Below, in pieces: positions 15,193 to 26,889 of a stretch of 64,000 nucleotides of DNA. Below the pieces are notes generated by a model, which was given only the letters and a program-made list of their open reading frames with translations, was not told the origin of the DNA and did not search any database. A program made the position numbers and the translations under genes. Source of the stretch: Desarmillaria ectypa (taxonomy: Eukaryota; Basidiomycota; Agaricomycetes; Agaricales; Physalacriaceae); NCBI GenBank assembly GCA_030407005.1, contig JAUDYN010000002.1:1612001-1676000 (forward strand), given 5' to 3'. How positions within the stretch are numbered: position 1 is the first letter of the stretch; each line of letters starts with the position of its first letter.

Positions 15193-16886
15193 TCCTCGAT
15201 TCTGGCTGTAGGTGGCACCACTTTGTTAGTGGGCCCTACTGACCTAACATTCTTGAAGTCTTTTCTTCTAGGACAATCCTTGGCCATATGACTCTTCTCA
15301 TTGCACTGGAAACATCTTCCCTCTGCTTTTCATCAATCTATCTCCATCAGCTGTCCTGATCCTCTGTAAGTGGTCCATCAGCCCATCTCACTATCCTGAC
15401 TGGGACTCGTATTGGCTGTTGGCTTTTGGGCCAAGGAACTTGTCACCCTAGTGGTGGCTTTACCACTGGGATATTGTTGTTGGGGGCTGAGACAGGAGTC
15501 CTTCTTCTGTCCATCTCATAGGATTCCCACCATCTGGTTGAAGACCCATTTGCATTGTCTCTCTTTGTACATATATGATATTCTCTCCTTCCATTCCAGA
15601 TATATGCATGGAATATTGACTCCCATGTTGGAGATAAAGATCATATAGGAGGTTGGTACTCCTAGATGTATGGCCTTTACCATGGTGCCATGCTTGTGTT
15701 CATCAGTTTATCAGTCTGCCAATTTTGCTTCCTCTTCCAGTTTCTGGAAGTAATGGGAGGCAGGCTGCATTCCCATCTGGAGGTAAAACATCTATTTCTC
15801 ATGGACTTCCTCAATTGCAGGATCTCTGAATTAATGAGAGACCATGTTGATGAAATCTTCCCACAATGGATATCAGAAATGGACAAGAGTGCCATTGTAG
15901 GCATCCCCTACCCAAAATTCAGATCTCTTATAGACCCACCAATCCTTGGCAGCCCCTTTAAAGTGAGAGGTCACGAATAATATCAGATGTGACAGCAACT
16001 GGAAAAAGTGATGGAACACTTCAAAATAGGTGATGCAATCACCTATAAAGCATTCAATATCATTGTGATCCCTCTTGAATGGCTTCAGAGATTGAACAAG
16101 AATTGGCTTGATCCCCATATAAGAGGTATCATTGGGGGCATTCCTGATGTGATTTGATACTAGGTTGGGAGGACCTTTTCTGGGAGATGGTCATAGGATC
16201 AAATATCAGTCCAGTTGAGGGGTGGGATACCCTCTTGAGGGTTCCATCGGCCTTTCTCTGTCTGGTTCTTTACCTTTCTCCTTTCCTTGGAGATATTCCA
16301 TCATTTCATTCCTGATGGCTTCTTCTTTGGTGAGCTCCTTATGCATCTCCTTGATGTGCTGTTTCTTTTTGGCTAGTGTGGCTTTTGTTTGTTGCCAAAG
16401 ATCTTCTGCTGTGGCAGACAAGAGTTCTGCAGAGGTAGAAGAACTCGCTTCAGGTTCTTCACCTGCACCTGCAAATAGAGTGCTACCACCCTGATAAGAA
16501 TGATAACCAGTTTGTCAGACTCATCTTGGTGGCAAGTCTGGAAGGAGTCAGGGTAGAAATGTGGGGGTGTCAGGCAGATAGTGTGGATAAAATATATTTT
16601 GAGGCTGAAGTGACTCCAGCCCACCATAGTAGCCTGTAAGACTACTAAAATTAGGCTCTATGCCCCACCTACTCTCTTTGGTTTGCCTCCCACCTTGCCA
16701 AGTCCCATAATGTGTGTCCCAATATGCATCACTCCTCAATTGTCCTTAGTCATAGACCTGGGGCCAGGTCTCCTGCTGTGGGCAGATATAGCTCACAGAA
16801 TCTATTTGCCCATATCCAGGTGTGGATGTTGGGTCCCGAGTTGGGTCCCTATACAGGGTTGCCCCTGTTAAGAGCCAGCCACTCAT
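15180..16886 (-). pseudogene. gag (ORF3) of element B/A, decayed
   Basis: The frame starts at ATGAGTGGC (16886) inside the end of ORF2 and spans 1707 nt (569 codons) to TAG, with scattered stops. Visible parts are a Tyr/Gly/Pro-rich N-terminus (to about 16550), a Lys/Glu-rich predicted coiled coil (about 16420-16220), the capsid region with GDCITYFEVF and AAKDWWVYKR (about 16110-15900), and a CCHC knuckle near 15330-15290. Gag packages element RNA into cytoplasmic particles. Confidence 0.8.
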
Positions 16887-17480
16887 CCATTTCTGGGTGA
16901 ATTCAGGGCCAAGAGTCTAAGCCTCCACATTGGCATATCATAGCTTCCAGGTGGCAGTTCTGAATGGGCTGAATAGATCCCTGTCCATGTCTGATAGCTC
17001 AGGCTACTCAAAATTGGCTCTATTGATATTGAATGGGTCATTGGTGGCATAGGGAGTGGCCAAAGTTTTGCCATCAGAGGAGTTATCATCTCAGATTTTG
17101 ATGAGGGGGAGAGAGGAGAAGGAGTCTATTCCTTCACTAGGCCAAGAGTCTTGCTCTTGGGTTTTGATGGCCCAGGGTCCATAGAGATGATTGTGGAGAT
17201 AGGTATCTTCCATCCAGGCATGGTTGTTGTATCCCATCCTTGCACAGGTGGGACAGGCAGGCAGGGTGTAGAGAGGAGAGGGGGACTCTTGATACTGGAT
17301 CATAACCCATATGTTTCACAGGTGTTCTGGTGTGGGGGAGGTGGGTTATTCTATCCCATTGTTAGTGCTGTTGGGGGACCCATTATGCATCAGAAACTCC
17401 TCAGAGGAATTCACGAAGTGGGCCTGGGGCAGGGGAGGTTTTCTTAGACTTCAATGTCTAGATTTGTGATTACCACTCTT
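16800..17480 (-). pseudogene. ORF2 (acidic, Pro-rich) of element A, decayed
   Basis: The translation retains HLYGPWAI, SSLPLIKI, NDPFNINRANF and PEMDEWLALNRG, which align with ORF2 of G (41049-41795). It overlaps the start of gag in another frame. The function is unknown. Several stops interrupt it. Confidence 0.6.
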
Positions 17481-17557
17481 GCAGCTTCCAGTCATCAGAT
17501 GATATGTAGAGGATATCAGAGAGGATGAGGGAGAAGTGGAAGTCATTGGATTCTTTG

Positions 17558-17689
17558 TCAGCATAGATATGCCCTGAGTTCCTCTTCATAAGCTAGTATG
17601 AAAAGAGTGGTGAATATCATCAATAGTATTGCACTGCTAATAGCAGTGCTGAAAGTTATAGTTTGCTGGTTTTTTCATTCTTCTGGCAT
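17558..17689 (-). pseudogene. Small single-helix membrane ORF of element A
   Basis: From ATG (17689) the frame reads MPEE, TGA (arginine in relatives), KNQQTITFSTAISSAILLM, IFTTLFILAYEEELRAYLC and TGA. About 22 apolar residues form a predicted membrane helix followed by an acidic-basic tail. It aligns codon by codon with the ORF in J (same 132-nt length), and with those in H and G. Confidence 0.7.
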
Positions 17690-17734
17690 ATATTCATGCT
17701 TTGTTGCATCTAATGGGGATGAAGCAGTTGGGAA

Positions 17735-17747
17735 ATCTTCCAACTAA
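17735..17747 (-). promoter_or_regulatory. Self-priming primer-binding site of element A
   Basis: The 13 bases directly inside the 5' LTR are the exact complement of 17881-17893 within that LTR, a segment 34 nt downstream of the TATATAAG box. No tRNA 3' end (TGG start) is present. Confidence 0.75.
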
Positions 17748-18096
17748 TGTTAGGACCCAATTACCATGTGATCTTGGGACCAGATGCTAATTTCTGGGCT
17801 GTCTTGCATTCAGACAATCACTCTGAATGGGAAAGTGGTATAGGTCTTTAGAAGAGTGTATAATGGTGTATATATTAAGTTTAGTTGGAAGATGCAGAAC
17901 ATACATGGATAATATGCTACTTATATACTGAAAACTGATGTTTAAATATAGTATAGTATGGGTGTATGTTCATGCATGAATCATGTGTCTGATAGTCAGA
18001 TGATAAAAAGAGGGTTGGATATGTTGACAGCATGAGTGAATTGATGAATGAGTGATAAGATATTGGATTAGATAGGAAAATGGCAAAATCATAATA
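17748..18096 (-). repeat. 5' LTR of element A
   Basis: 349 bp, begins TGTTAGG and ends ATAATA (TAACA in the partner). It keeps the TATATAAG box (minus strand, about 17920-17930) that the 3' LTR lacks. Confidence 0.87.
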
Positions 18097-18453
18097 CATA
18101 TAGCACTATCTATTATGTTATTGGCACCATATCTTATCTACTCTAATATAACCCATAACTGTAGATCATGCATCCACAACATCAACTTTGTTAAAGGCAA
18201 TACTCAGTCTACACTTAAGATAATGGTGAAAGACTGAAATAATAGCTAAATAAACATGAGGTTATTGTGCAAATAAATAAACTCAGTAACTAAAAATAAA
18301 ATCTATCCTGAGATAGCTGTAGAATATTGTTGACTCTGTGGCTATGTGAGCCAACAAAATGATCAGTTAGTCTGAGTTCTGCTAAGTAAAGGATGAGTAA
18401 AGGATTATTAAGAGAAAGAAAGTACTAGAAGATACAGAATAATATTCAAGTAA
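18097..18453. other. AT-rich stretch without recognisable features
   Basis: No coding frame aligns with the other copies. A short stretch (TTGTTAAAGGCAATACTCAG near 18190) faintly recalls the PPT-side hairpin region of the elements, so it may be a badly decayed internal end. Confidence 0.4.
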
Positions 18454-19104
18454 TATCACAATTTGGCCTTATCTTATCATGCTGCAGGTGCTTATCTTCT
18501 ATCCAATCTTCTATCTAAGCACCATCATGACTCAACATCCTCACATCATCCTAATACACTGTCACACTCATGCTATGGACCTCTGATTCAAACCACACTT
18601 CAACTAATTCCATTTCTTGAACTCAATCTTGTTGGCCTCTGCAGCCACCAATTTTCAGTTTTTATTTGTTATTCCAATTACTATTTCATTTATATTTCAC
18701 TCACTTATTCATTTATCAATTTCAGAACCCATATCAGTAATGAATAGGTATTATATTGAAGGCCCTAGAAATTCTGACTTCTCTAGATTTTAATATAATA
18801 ATAAATAGGATTTAACTTGGACTACAGACTAGTATATAAGATGCAAAATTACATGTACTATCTTAGTTTGATTATCAACTTGACTCAGCTAAAATTTTCT
18901 CTTTCTATTATCTCAGTCCATGAAATCTGATCTGTAGGACTAACTCTTGTATCTAACTACTCTTGTCTCTATGGACTTTTATCTATACTCATCTTTAGGG
19001 CTTTGACTTAAGGGTGACATTGCTAATAGCTTTGTGAAGGCCCTTGCATGCTATGGCCTCCACTATATGTAGTCATTCCTATCTCTATTAGTATGACTCT
19101 AACA
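18454..19104 (+). repeat. Probable old LTR of gypsy element D
   Basis: It starts TATCACAATTTGGCCTTATC, resembling LTR starts elsewhere (TGTTATGATTTTTGCC), has a TATATAAG box near 18833 and ends at CTCTAACA. At 651 bp it is longer than the other LTRs. No partner was found; boundaries and assignment are tentative. Confidence 0.45.
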
Positions 19105-19735
19105 GTATATTCAAACTCATACTCTTGAGTCAAAATTTTTCTTGAAATATCAGGTATCTTCACTATTTCACCTAAAGCTGATCATACTTTCATGACCAGT
19201 AACACTATCACTATGAATAATATCTCTGCTTCTACTTCTTGAGAAGATTGGTTCTTATTTGGTTCAGACTCTGTGCTAGGCCAAAGATCTTAAAGAGAAA
19301 CCTATATACACTCTGGTTTTACAGCTCAGCAATCTAAAATTTCTACCTCTAATCTATTTGCCTCTTTTAGCAAATTAGACACTAGTGGAGCTTAGGATTA
19401 ATATTGTAATGACCCTCTATGGGCTGATACTCTCACTCCTCTCACTCCTAATATCTTTCAGAATCTCATTTCTGAATCTAACTCTGGATCTAATCCTGGT
19501 TCTAACCTAGGTTCAGATGATGATTATAATGTTCCTGAAACTTTATCTTGCAATCCATGACCTCTAGCTAGTAGATCTGGAGCTCCTAGTGGTGGACTAT
19601 CTAGATCCAGAAGATCTAATAAGAATGATAATGAGGCAAACCAACCTAATTAGAACCAACAACTTCTCATTAACTTTATAAATATTCTCTATAGAGTTTC
19701 CAACTCAGTAAACAACCTCTGTCCTCAACCTGTTC
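19105..19735 (+). pseudogene. gag-like 5' fragment of element D, unrecognised family
   Basis: A broken plus-strand frame contains FASFSKLDTSG, DPLWADTLTPLTP, NIFQNLISESNSGSN and INFINILYRVSN. It is unlike the gag of A-M. Its position after an LTR and before a gypsy RT remnant (26560) suggests the gag N-terminus of a separate gypsy family. Assignment is inference. Confidence 0.4.
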
Positions 19736-19812
19736 ATACCAAGATATGGACAAATATCTCACTCTCAACTGAGGGGAACTAATTTGAGGCCCCAGAGCTA
19801 GCACTATTATAC

Positions 19813-21433
19813 ATGCCAGAATATATGCAAACTAAAATTGTGAATTATACTCCCCCTCTGCAGGAGACTGGGTACCAGGGCTATGCCTCAGGACAAATGA
19901 TGAACAGAGCAAATTGGAATATACCCTTTGGGCATTGGCCCAAAGAGAGAGAGACAGGCCAGACCTTGATGGGAGGGAGGCAAGAATTTGACACTTTTAC
20001 ATATAATACAGGATATTATGCTGGGCTGGAATCATTCCAGCTCCAATACATGTCTTACCTGCACTATTTCCCTGATACACTGATACACCAACCTTGACCC
20101 CTCCCCAATTCCCTGCCAGCAAGCTGAATTTAGCAATCCAACTTCTATTCTCATCAGGGAGAAAGCCTTCTATTTGCAGGCATGGGAGAAGATCCTGGAT
20201 CCAGTTCTGCATCTGCAGAATCCCTGCAACCATTGGCAGAAGAAAGGATACAATTAGCCTAAAAGGAACAATGGATAACAGAACTCCATCAAGAATTAGA
20301 GGCCACTGAAGCAGCACTGAACCTTCACACAGACTTCTGGCAGCTCCTGAACAAAGAAAAGCAGCTGAAACAGGGATAATCCTTGGATCTGCCAAAGGAA
20401 CCCACCCCTTGACTAGACCAGTACTTGATCCCATGTCCATCTCCTAGACAAGCTCCTTCAGACCTCTATCCAAACCCCATTGGGAATGCACCTGATAAAG
20501 CCTCCTATTTAGGCATCAAGCCCATCCTGGTTCAGCCCCTGAAGCTATTTAAGGGGGACCATGATGATATTCATAGATGATTGCATCACCTATTTTGAGG
20601 TGTTCAGATATTATTTCCAACTTCCATCACACCTCATCCTCTTTGCAACCTCACATTTTGAAGGAACAGCAAAGGATTGGTGGGTCTACAAGTGACCTGA
20701 ATACTGGGTCATCAATGACTGGAGTGGGACAGCCACCCACTTCCAATATCCCAGTTGGGAAGAATTCATTGAGTTGGTCATCCAACAATTCTGAGATCTG
20801 ATGATTGAGGAGATACATGAAAAGAAAATATTTGATCTCCAGATGGGAACTCAACCAATGAGCCATTACTTTCAGAAATTGAAAGAGGAGGCCAAACTAG
20901 CTGGATGATGAGCCAACAAAAGTGAATGTGGTGTGATGGTAAAAGCCATGCAAATTGGAGTCCTATCTTTATATACTACCTTTATATCGAATATGGGCAT
21001 CAACATACTCCAAACATACCCAGAATAGAAGGAACATATCCTCCATATGTATGAGGAATGCCAGCATAAATGGGTCTTCAACTAGACCTCTGGAGTTCTC
21101 CAAGAAAATCAGAAGAAAGATGCTCCCTGATCCCAAACACACTCCAGTAGCAAGCAGACTACTGGGGCATCAAGTTCAATGGTCTTCAAACTAATGGCAG
21201 CCACAGGCACTGGCAGAGACATAGCAATGGGAAGGTGGACAATGTATGGAGAGCAGGGGCAACCTATGGAAGTTGACTGATAAAAGACAGAAGATCATTG
21301 CTTCCAGTGTAATAAGAAGGGCCACATGGCCAAGGATTGCCTGAAGAAAAAGGAGTATAGAGACATTCAGTCAATGGCAGTTGCCAAAGAGGAGGAGAAG
21401 AGTGATGCCAAAATTGAGGAAATAAAAGCATAG
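19813..21433 (+). pseudogene. gag (ORF3) of element C, decayed
   Basis: Open pieces include 19813-20097 (MPEYMQTKIV through GYYAGLESF). The capsid segment (DDCITYFEVFRYYFQLP, GTAKDWWVYK) is at 20570-20695 and the CCHC knuckle CFQCNKKGHMAKDC at about 21299-21340. The stop is TAG at 21431-21433. As in other copies, gag begins in the +1 frame relative to the preceding ORF2 end (ATG 19746). Confidence 0.78.
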
Positions 21434-21465
21434 GTTGCTAAGAGTCTGATTTCCCTTGCATGACC
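21421..21465 (+). promoter_or_regulatory. gag/pol -1 frameshift signal of element C
   Basis: AATAAAAGCATAG followed by the 33-nt hairpin region 21433-21465 (GGTTGC ... ATGACC lower arms; inner arms AAGAG and CCCTT). Its -1 frame reads NKSIGC, a stop, ESDFPCMTKAS, aligned with the other copies. The stem is the most decayed of the set. Confidence 0.6.
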
Positions 21466-24400
21466 AAAGCCTCAATTGGTGCATCTCCAGTTCCTGCTGG
21501 TCAGTCTCATGTATTATATATAGGACAATCATTATATATGCATACCCTAATAAATGACTTTGATACCACTCCAAACACATCAACAGAATCAAAAGAAAAC
21601 TGATATGATGCACTAGCCAGATGTAATGACACTGTAATTTATACTAAATCCTGAACCTCTGACAAAGCACAGGATTTGCCAGATGGTGCTGGCACTGCAA
21701 TATAGGCTATGCCTGAGACTGAGATAAGTTGGTGGAACACCTTTGGGCCTCTGAAGTCAAATGTCTCAGCACCCTCAGAAGGGTCAAGTCCTGCTTTGCC
21801 AGGGTCTGTGGAGGATTTTTCAAGTGCCTACCAAGGCTGAACAATGCAAGGATTTCCTGATGACACTGCAGAAAAAATGGCCACTTTCTGAGTCACTGAT
21901 CTGAGATCCTGTGCATATGACTTGAAGAAAAAAGGAAAGGCCAAACCTTTGGCACTGACAACTCAGGTCAATCCCACTGGCTCTGAGTGACTTTTCACCA
22001 TGAGGGCTGATGCCTACAGGAACTATGTCTTAACTTCTCAAACCCTATCAGAGGGCATTGACACTATACAGGACAACAAGAAAGCCAAAAAACAGGCAGG
22101 ACCTGCTAGCACCCAGGCAGTAAAAAGAGGGCATAGGGTTACTATAGTTGAAGTACCTGATGAAGAAGACAATACTGCTTTCTGCCAGTGGAAGGTATCA
22201 CAAACAGAGAAAAAACCAACAACCTCCAAATCCAAGGTATTCCTTAACAAAGGAGTATCCAAACATATATGGTATAAACTACTTGAATTTGACTGGACAC
22301 TGCACACAATGCAAACTGCTAAATAAATAAATACCACCAAGGCTGCTTTTTCCATGTGAGTACATCCCAAATGACTCAACAAAATCACTGAAGATCTCAT
22401 CAGAGATCTACAGAATAAAGGAAATGATGCCTGAGAACAACTCTATGAGCTCTGGAAACCCATTCAATACATTTGAGAAACCAAAAGTTCCAATAGAGAC
22501 TTTATGATCAATGTACAGCTCACCCTATGCATGAGACAAAAGACCCTTTCCACTAAAGTGCTACTTGATAGTGGCTATACTAGAAGCTCCATCAATTGGG
22601 TATATGTTCTCCAGCACAATCTGGACACCCAAAAAGCTGCAGCCTCCATACTCATATACAATACAGATAGAATCCATAACAAGGTGGAAAACATCAACAA
22701 GTTTATCAAACTATGAATGACTATAGAAGGTCATATCAAATGAATTGACCTTGCAGTCACCAATTTAGGTTCCAAAGTGATTTATTTGGAACATGACTGG
22801 CTAAAATGCCACAACCCAGTCATCAATCAGAAAACTGGAAGGATGATATTCAGATGCTGCCAATGTATCAGAAACCCCATTCTTCTTTCTGATGCTGATG
22901 AAGACACATGGGACAAAGAGCTAAAAGATGGCAAAACTATTATTGCCATCAATATGCAGGAGGAGTTGGTGATTCGAGCCATACACTATGCCAATAACTT
23001 AGTGGCAGCCACTCATGCTGAGAAACCCAAGAAGACATTGGAAGAATTGGTACCTCTCTAATATCAAAGCTTCCAAGACTTGTTCTCAAAAGAAAGCTTT
23101 CACAAACTACCTAAACAAAAGCCTTGGGACCATGCCATTGAGCTTATTCCCAATGCAAGATCCACTTCCTATTTGCCTCCCCCTTCTTCTTCATAAAAAA
23201 GAAGGATGGCTCCCTCCACCCTATTCAAGACTACAGAAAGCTGAATGAAATGACAATCAAGAACCGATATCTGCTCCCCTTGATCTCCAAACTCATCAAC
23301 AAGCTATGCAGAGCCAAGTACTTCTCCAAGCTAGATGTTTGCTGGGGATACAATAATGTCTGGATTTAGGAAGAAGATGAAGAAAAGGCTGCTTTCTGTA
23401 TGAACCCACAGTGATGTTCTTTGGCCTCACCAATTCACCCACCACATTCCAGTGGATGATGTATGATATTTTCCAAGATCTTATCATAGGAGGGAAAGTC
23501 ACAATTTACCTTGATAACATCCTCATATTCATAAAAACCCTGAAGAAACATTGACGAGTTGTTTGACAAGTACTCCAATGACTATGAGAAAACAAACTAT
23601 TCCTTAAAGCCAAGAAATGTGAATTTAAGATATTGGAAACTGAATATCTGAGGATCATCATCAGTAAAGATGCCATATGAATGGATCTGGTTAAGGTCAC
23701 AGGAATAGCAGAATGGCTGACCCCCATCAAGAAAAAGGAGTTACAATCCTTCTTAGGATTCATGAACTTTTATTAAAAATTCATATGAAACTATTCCCAA
23801 ATTGTATGCCCATTAATGCAGCTAACTAGAAACACTGAATGGAAGTGGGAAAAAGAACAAGAGGAAGCCTTTCTTCAATTAAAGAAACAAATGATAATAA
23901 ACATCATCTTAGCAATTCTATCAGATGACAGGAAATTTAGGATTGAGGCTGATACTAGCAATAGAGCTATAGGTGTGGTACTAAGCTGAGAACAAGAGAG
24001 CAAGTGGAGGTCTGTTGTGTTCATATCAAAAGCTTTAACTGTTACTGAATGAAATTATGAAATCTATGATAAGGAATTGCTAGCTATCATGCTAGCACTC
24101 AAGGAATGGCAGCATTATCTCATGGATACCAAAGAGGAGATCAAAACCTGGATAGATCACCAAAACCTCCAGTATTTCTGGAAGCCACAGAAACTAAATC
24201 GACAATAAGCTCGGTGGGTGATAGAACTTGCTGAATACTACTTCATTCTACAACACAAGTCAGGCATTGCCAATCAAAAGGCCAACTTACTCAGTCAATA
24301 GAATGACCACAACCAAGAAAAAGAAGACAACAGTGACATGATAATCCTCCTTCCAGAATATTTCTATGCACTTATTCTGCCCATGAACACTGAAGAGCAA

Positions 24401-26070
24401 GAGAGGATCTGAGATATAATATGATAAAAGGATAAATAGGACCACAGGATTGCTATATTCCTCGATCATGAATGAGGGATCATCCAGAATCAGAGAATCC
24501 TATATTATGATGGGCATATCTACATTCCCTGAGATGAAGCCTTATGAGGAGAAATCCTTGCTCATCACTATGACCATATTATGATAGAACATCCTGGAAT
24601 TGCAAAGACCACCAAACTTTTTCTTTGTGATTATTGGTGGCTCAAGCTAAAGAAAGATGTAGAGAGATATATACAGGAGTGTGAAACATGTCAGTGCACC
24701 AAGATCAGTATACAAGCAAAGGCTGCACTCTTGCACTCAAATACCATCCTTATTGCCCCTTAGACTCATATCTCTGTTGATATGATTACTGGACTCTCTG
24801 AGTCCAATGGTTATAATGCACTACTAGTCATAGTAGATAGGTTTTCCAAAACTATCATACTAATCACCTGTCACAAAGAACTCTCTGTGAAAGGATGGGC
24901 ATGAATCCTTTGTAACCATATCTACTCCAAACATGGAATGCCCCAAGTGGTTATCTCTGACTGAGGACCTCAATTCATCTTGGCCTTTATGAAAGACCTT
25001 TACTGAATGTTGAATATCACTCTGAATGCATCCACTGCTTATCATCCCCAAACTGATAGACAAATGGAGCAAGCAAATCAAGAGATTGAGAAATATCTCC
25101 AGATTTTTATCAATCACTGACAAGATGACTGGAGTGACTGGTTACCAATGGCTGAGTTTGCTCATAATAATCAAATACACTCAGTCATAGAAAAAGCCTA
25201 TTCATAGCCCTTTATGAAAGAAATCTCTGACTTGTATCAGATTTGATTTGAAATATCCCATTCATCAATCTAACTGCTATAAAGTTTACTGAGACTATAG
25301 CACAAGTCCACAAGAAGGTGCATGATGCACTAGAAAAAGTGGCAAACTAAATAAAGGGTCAATACAACAAAAAGAAATGAGCAGCATAAAACTATCAAGT
25401 TGGTGACAAGGTCTGATTGGATATCAGTAACCTTCATCTACCACAATCAAAAAAGAAGCTCAATGATAAACAAACTGGACTGTTCAAAATTCTTGAAAAA
25501 ACTGAAGCAGCAGCATATAAACTGAAACTGCTATCGCATTGAAAAATCCACCCTCAGTTCAATGGAAAAATTATTGATGCCTTACCTTGCACCTGGTTTC
25601 CCCAATCAACAACTGCTGCTGCTATCCCCCCAGACCTTATAGATGGACAAGAAGAATATGAAGTTAAAAAGATATGATTCCTAAATCTGTTGGGTTCAAA
25701 CCAAGAAAGAATAACAGTCAAAGACAGTGACTGATTATCTTGTCAAGTGAAAAGGATGGACTCAGGAGCACAACTCATGGGTCAGGGAGACAGAGATGAC
25801 AAATATGCAAGAAGCTATAACCAAGTATGAAAAACATATACAATAAGAATGAGTAGTGGAAATTGCCAAAATCATAACATTAAACAAGATAGTCACTACT
25901 ATCTTTGATCATGAATATTTGAAAAATAGTGATATCACTTATCATGCATAATAAAAAGATGGAGTTCATCACTAGGTAAAAAACCCAGATCCAGAATAAT
26001 AAAAATCACTACTAAATGCTTATTGGACGTCTCAAGCAGCATCACAGTATGACACCTCTAAAGAATCTTA
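21466..26070 (+). pseudogene. pol of element C (decayed)
   Basis: Linker (to about 22480, with EVPDEEDN), protease LLDSGYTRSSIN (22561-22600), RT (about 23180-23800) whose active site at 23507-23518 is YLDN rather than YLDD, RNase H (about 23930-24260), integrase zinc site and core (about 24560-25330) with SVDMITGL retaining the first Asp, C-terminal region, chromodomain (about 25650-25800) and the extra C-terminal segment to about 26030. More than twenty stops. The domain order is that of Ty3/gypsy chromoviruses. Confidence 0.85.
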
Positions 26071-26103
26071 GCAGTCAGGATGACTGCTTTAACAAGAGAG
26101 TAA
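26071..26103 (+). promoter_or_regulatory. PPT and upstream hairpin of element C
   Basis: GCAGTC-AGGAT-GACTGC (26071-26087) is a perfect 6-bp hairpin, followed by TTT and the purine run AACAAGAGAGTAA that ends at the 3' LTR. The purine tract primes plus-strand DNA synthesis. Confidence 0.75.
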
Positions 26104-26547
26104 TGTTATGATTTTTCTATTTTTTGCCTTATCTTATCATCACTCTTATCTGATCTGATCTGATCTTATCCTATCTTATCTTATTGCTTTCCTTTCTATC
26201 TTATCTGATAATCACCAATCAACATCTGATATTCATAGCAGCATTACATCATATCCTCACTATAATCACACAATAATATCATCATACTCATATAATAGCC
26301 TTATCATCATCTTGTTCTTATATGAATATCTTATAGTTATAGATTTATATTTAGATTCCTCTTTGATATATAAGTCATATAGTTTACACTGTATGCTTCT
26401 CATCTTTTAACTAAAGTTTAATTCATATCACATATCCTTCACTCTAGATCAGAAGACTATAGATATAACCTTGGGGTGATTGTCTGAATGCAAAACAGCT
26501 CTTAAGATTATACATGTCTACAGATCATATGGACTATGGGTCTAACA
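26104..26547 (+). repeat. 3' LTR of element C
   Basis: 444 bp, TGTTATG to CTAACA. It contains a short GATCT/ATCTT-rich tandem tract (26150-26190) and a TATATAAG box near 26378. The 5' partner is lost. Confidence 0.85.
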
Positions 26548-26889
26548 CTTTATCTCTGCTTGGTCCTATCTACTCTCTTTTCTAATCTGAACTTCAATTC
26601 TTGTATGAGTTTATTGACAACAACCTGTGTAATAGTTTTATTACTCTCTCATATTCTTCTCATGATGCTCTAATTCTTTTTGTCAAGAAGACTGGTGAAC
26701 TGCAACTGTGTAGATTTTCATAGTCTGAATAGGATTTTCAAAAAAGATTGTTATCCACTTCCTCTTATTTCTGACCTTTTTGACTCTGTATGCTCCACTC
26801 ACATCTACATAAAGCTAGATCTTTGCCATGCTTATCATCTTGTCTGAATAGCTGAAGATGACAAGTAAAAGACTGCATTCCAGACCCAT
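26548..26889 (+). pseudogene. Reverse transcriptase of element D, first half
   Basis: In alternating frames it reads GPIYSL, SELQFLYEFIDNNL, LFVKKTGELQLC, then KKDCYPLPLISDLFDS and KLDLCHAYHLV, ending at KTAFQT. This is the fingers/palm start of a Ty3/gypsy RT, but the wording differs from elements A-M, so it is a second gypsy family. It stops where insertion X enters. Confidence 0.78.

Larger units (their letters stand above)
3448..18096 (-). mobile_element. Element A: Ty3/gypsy chromovirus enlarged by nested element B
   Basis: Two copies of the same LTR subfamily bound this 14.6 kb unit: the 3' LTR at 3448-3774 and the 5' LTR at 17748-18096, minus orientation. The flanking pentamers CATGC and CATAT differ by two transitions and may be a decayed target-site duplication. 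A typical copy (G) is 8.4 kb; the extra 6.2 kb arises because the chromodomain-to-gag segment is present twice, separated by a different LTR (9819-10213). The simplest reading is that B inserted into the gag of A and recombination between the two gag regions then removed the 5' LTR of B. Confidence 0.75.
19736..26547 (+). mobile_element. Element C: chromovirus truncated at its 5' end
   Basis: Homology to J begins near 19736 in the last codons of ORF2 (MDKYLTLN) and continues through gag, pol, PPT and 3' LTR. The 5' LTR, leader and most of ORF2 are missing; the left neighbour is unrelated gag-like DNA. It appears to have inserted into element D with a later deletion at the left junction. CpG is almost absent and stops are dense, so it is old. 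Confidence 0.8.

Noticed and set aside
26150..26190. CRISPR-like or satellite array in the LTR of C
   Set aside because: It is only a short irregular GATCT/ATCTT run without spacers.
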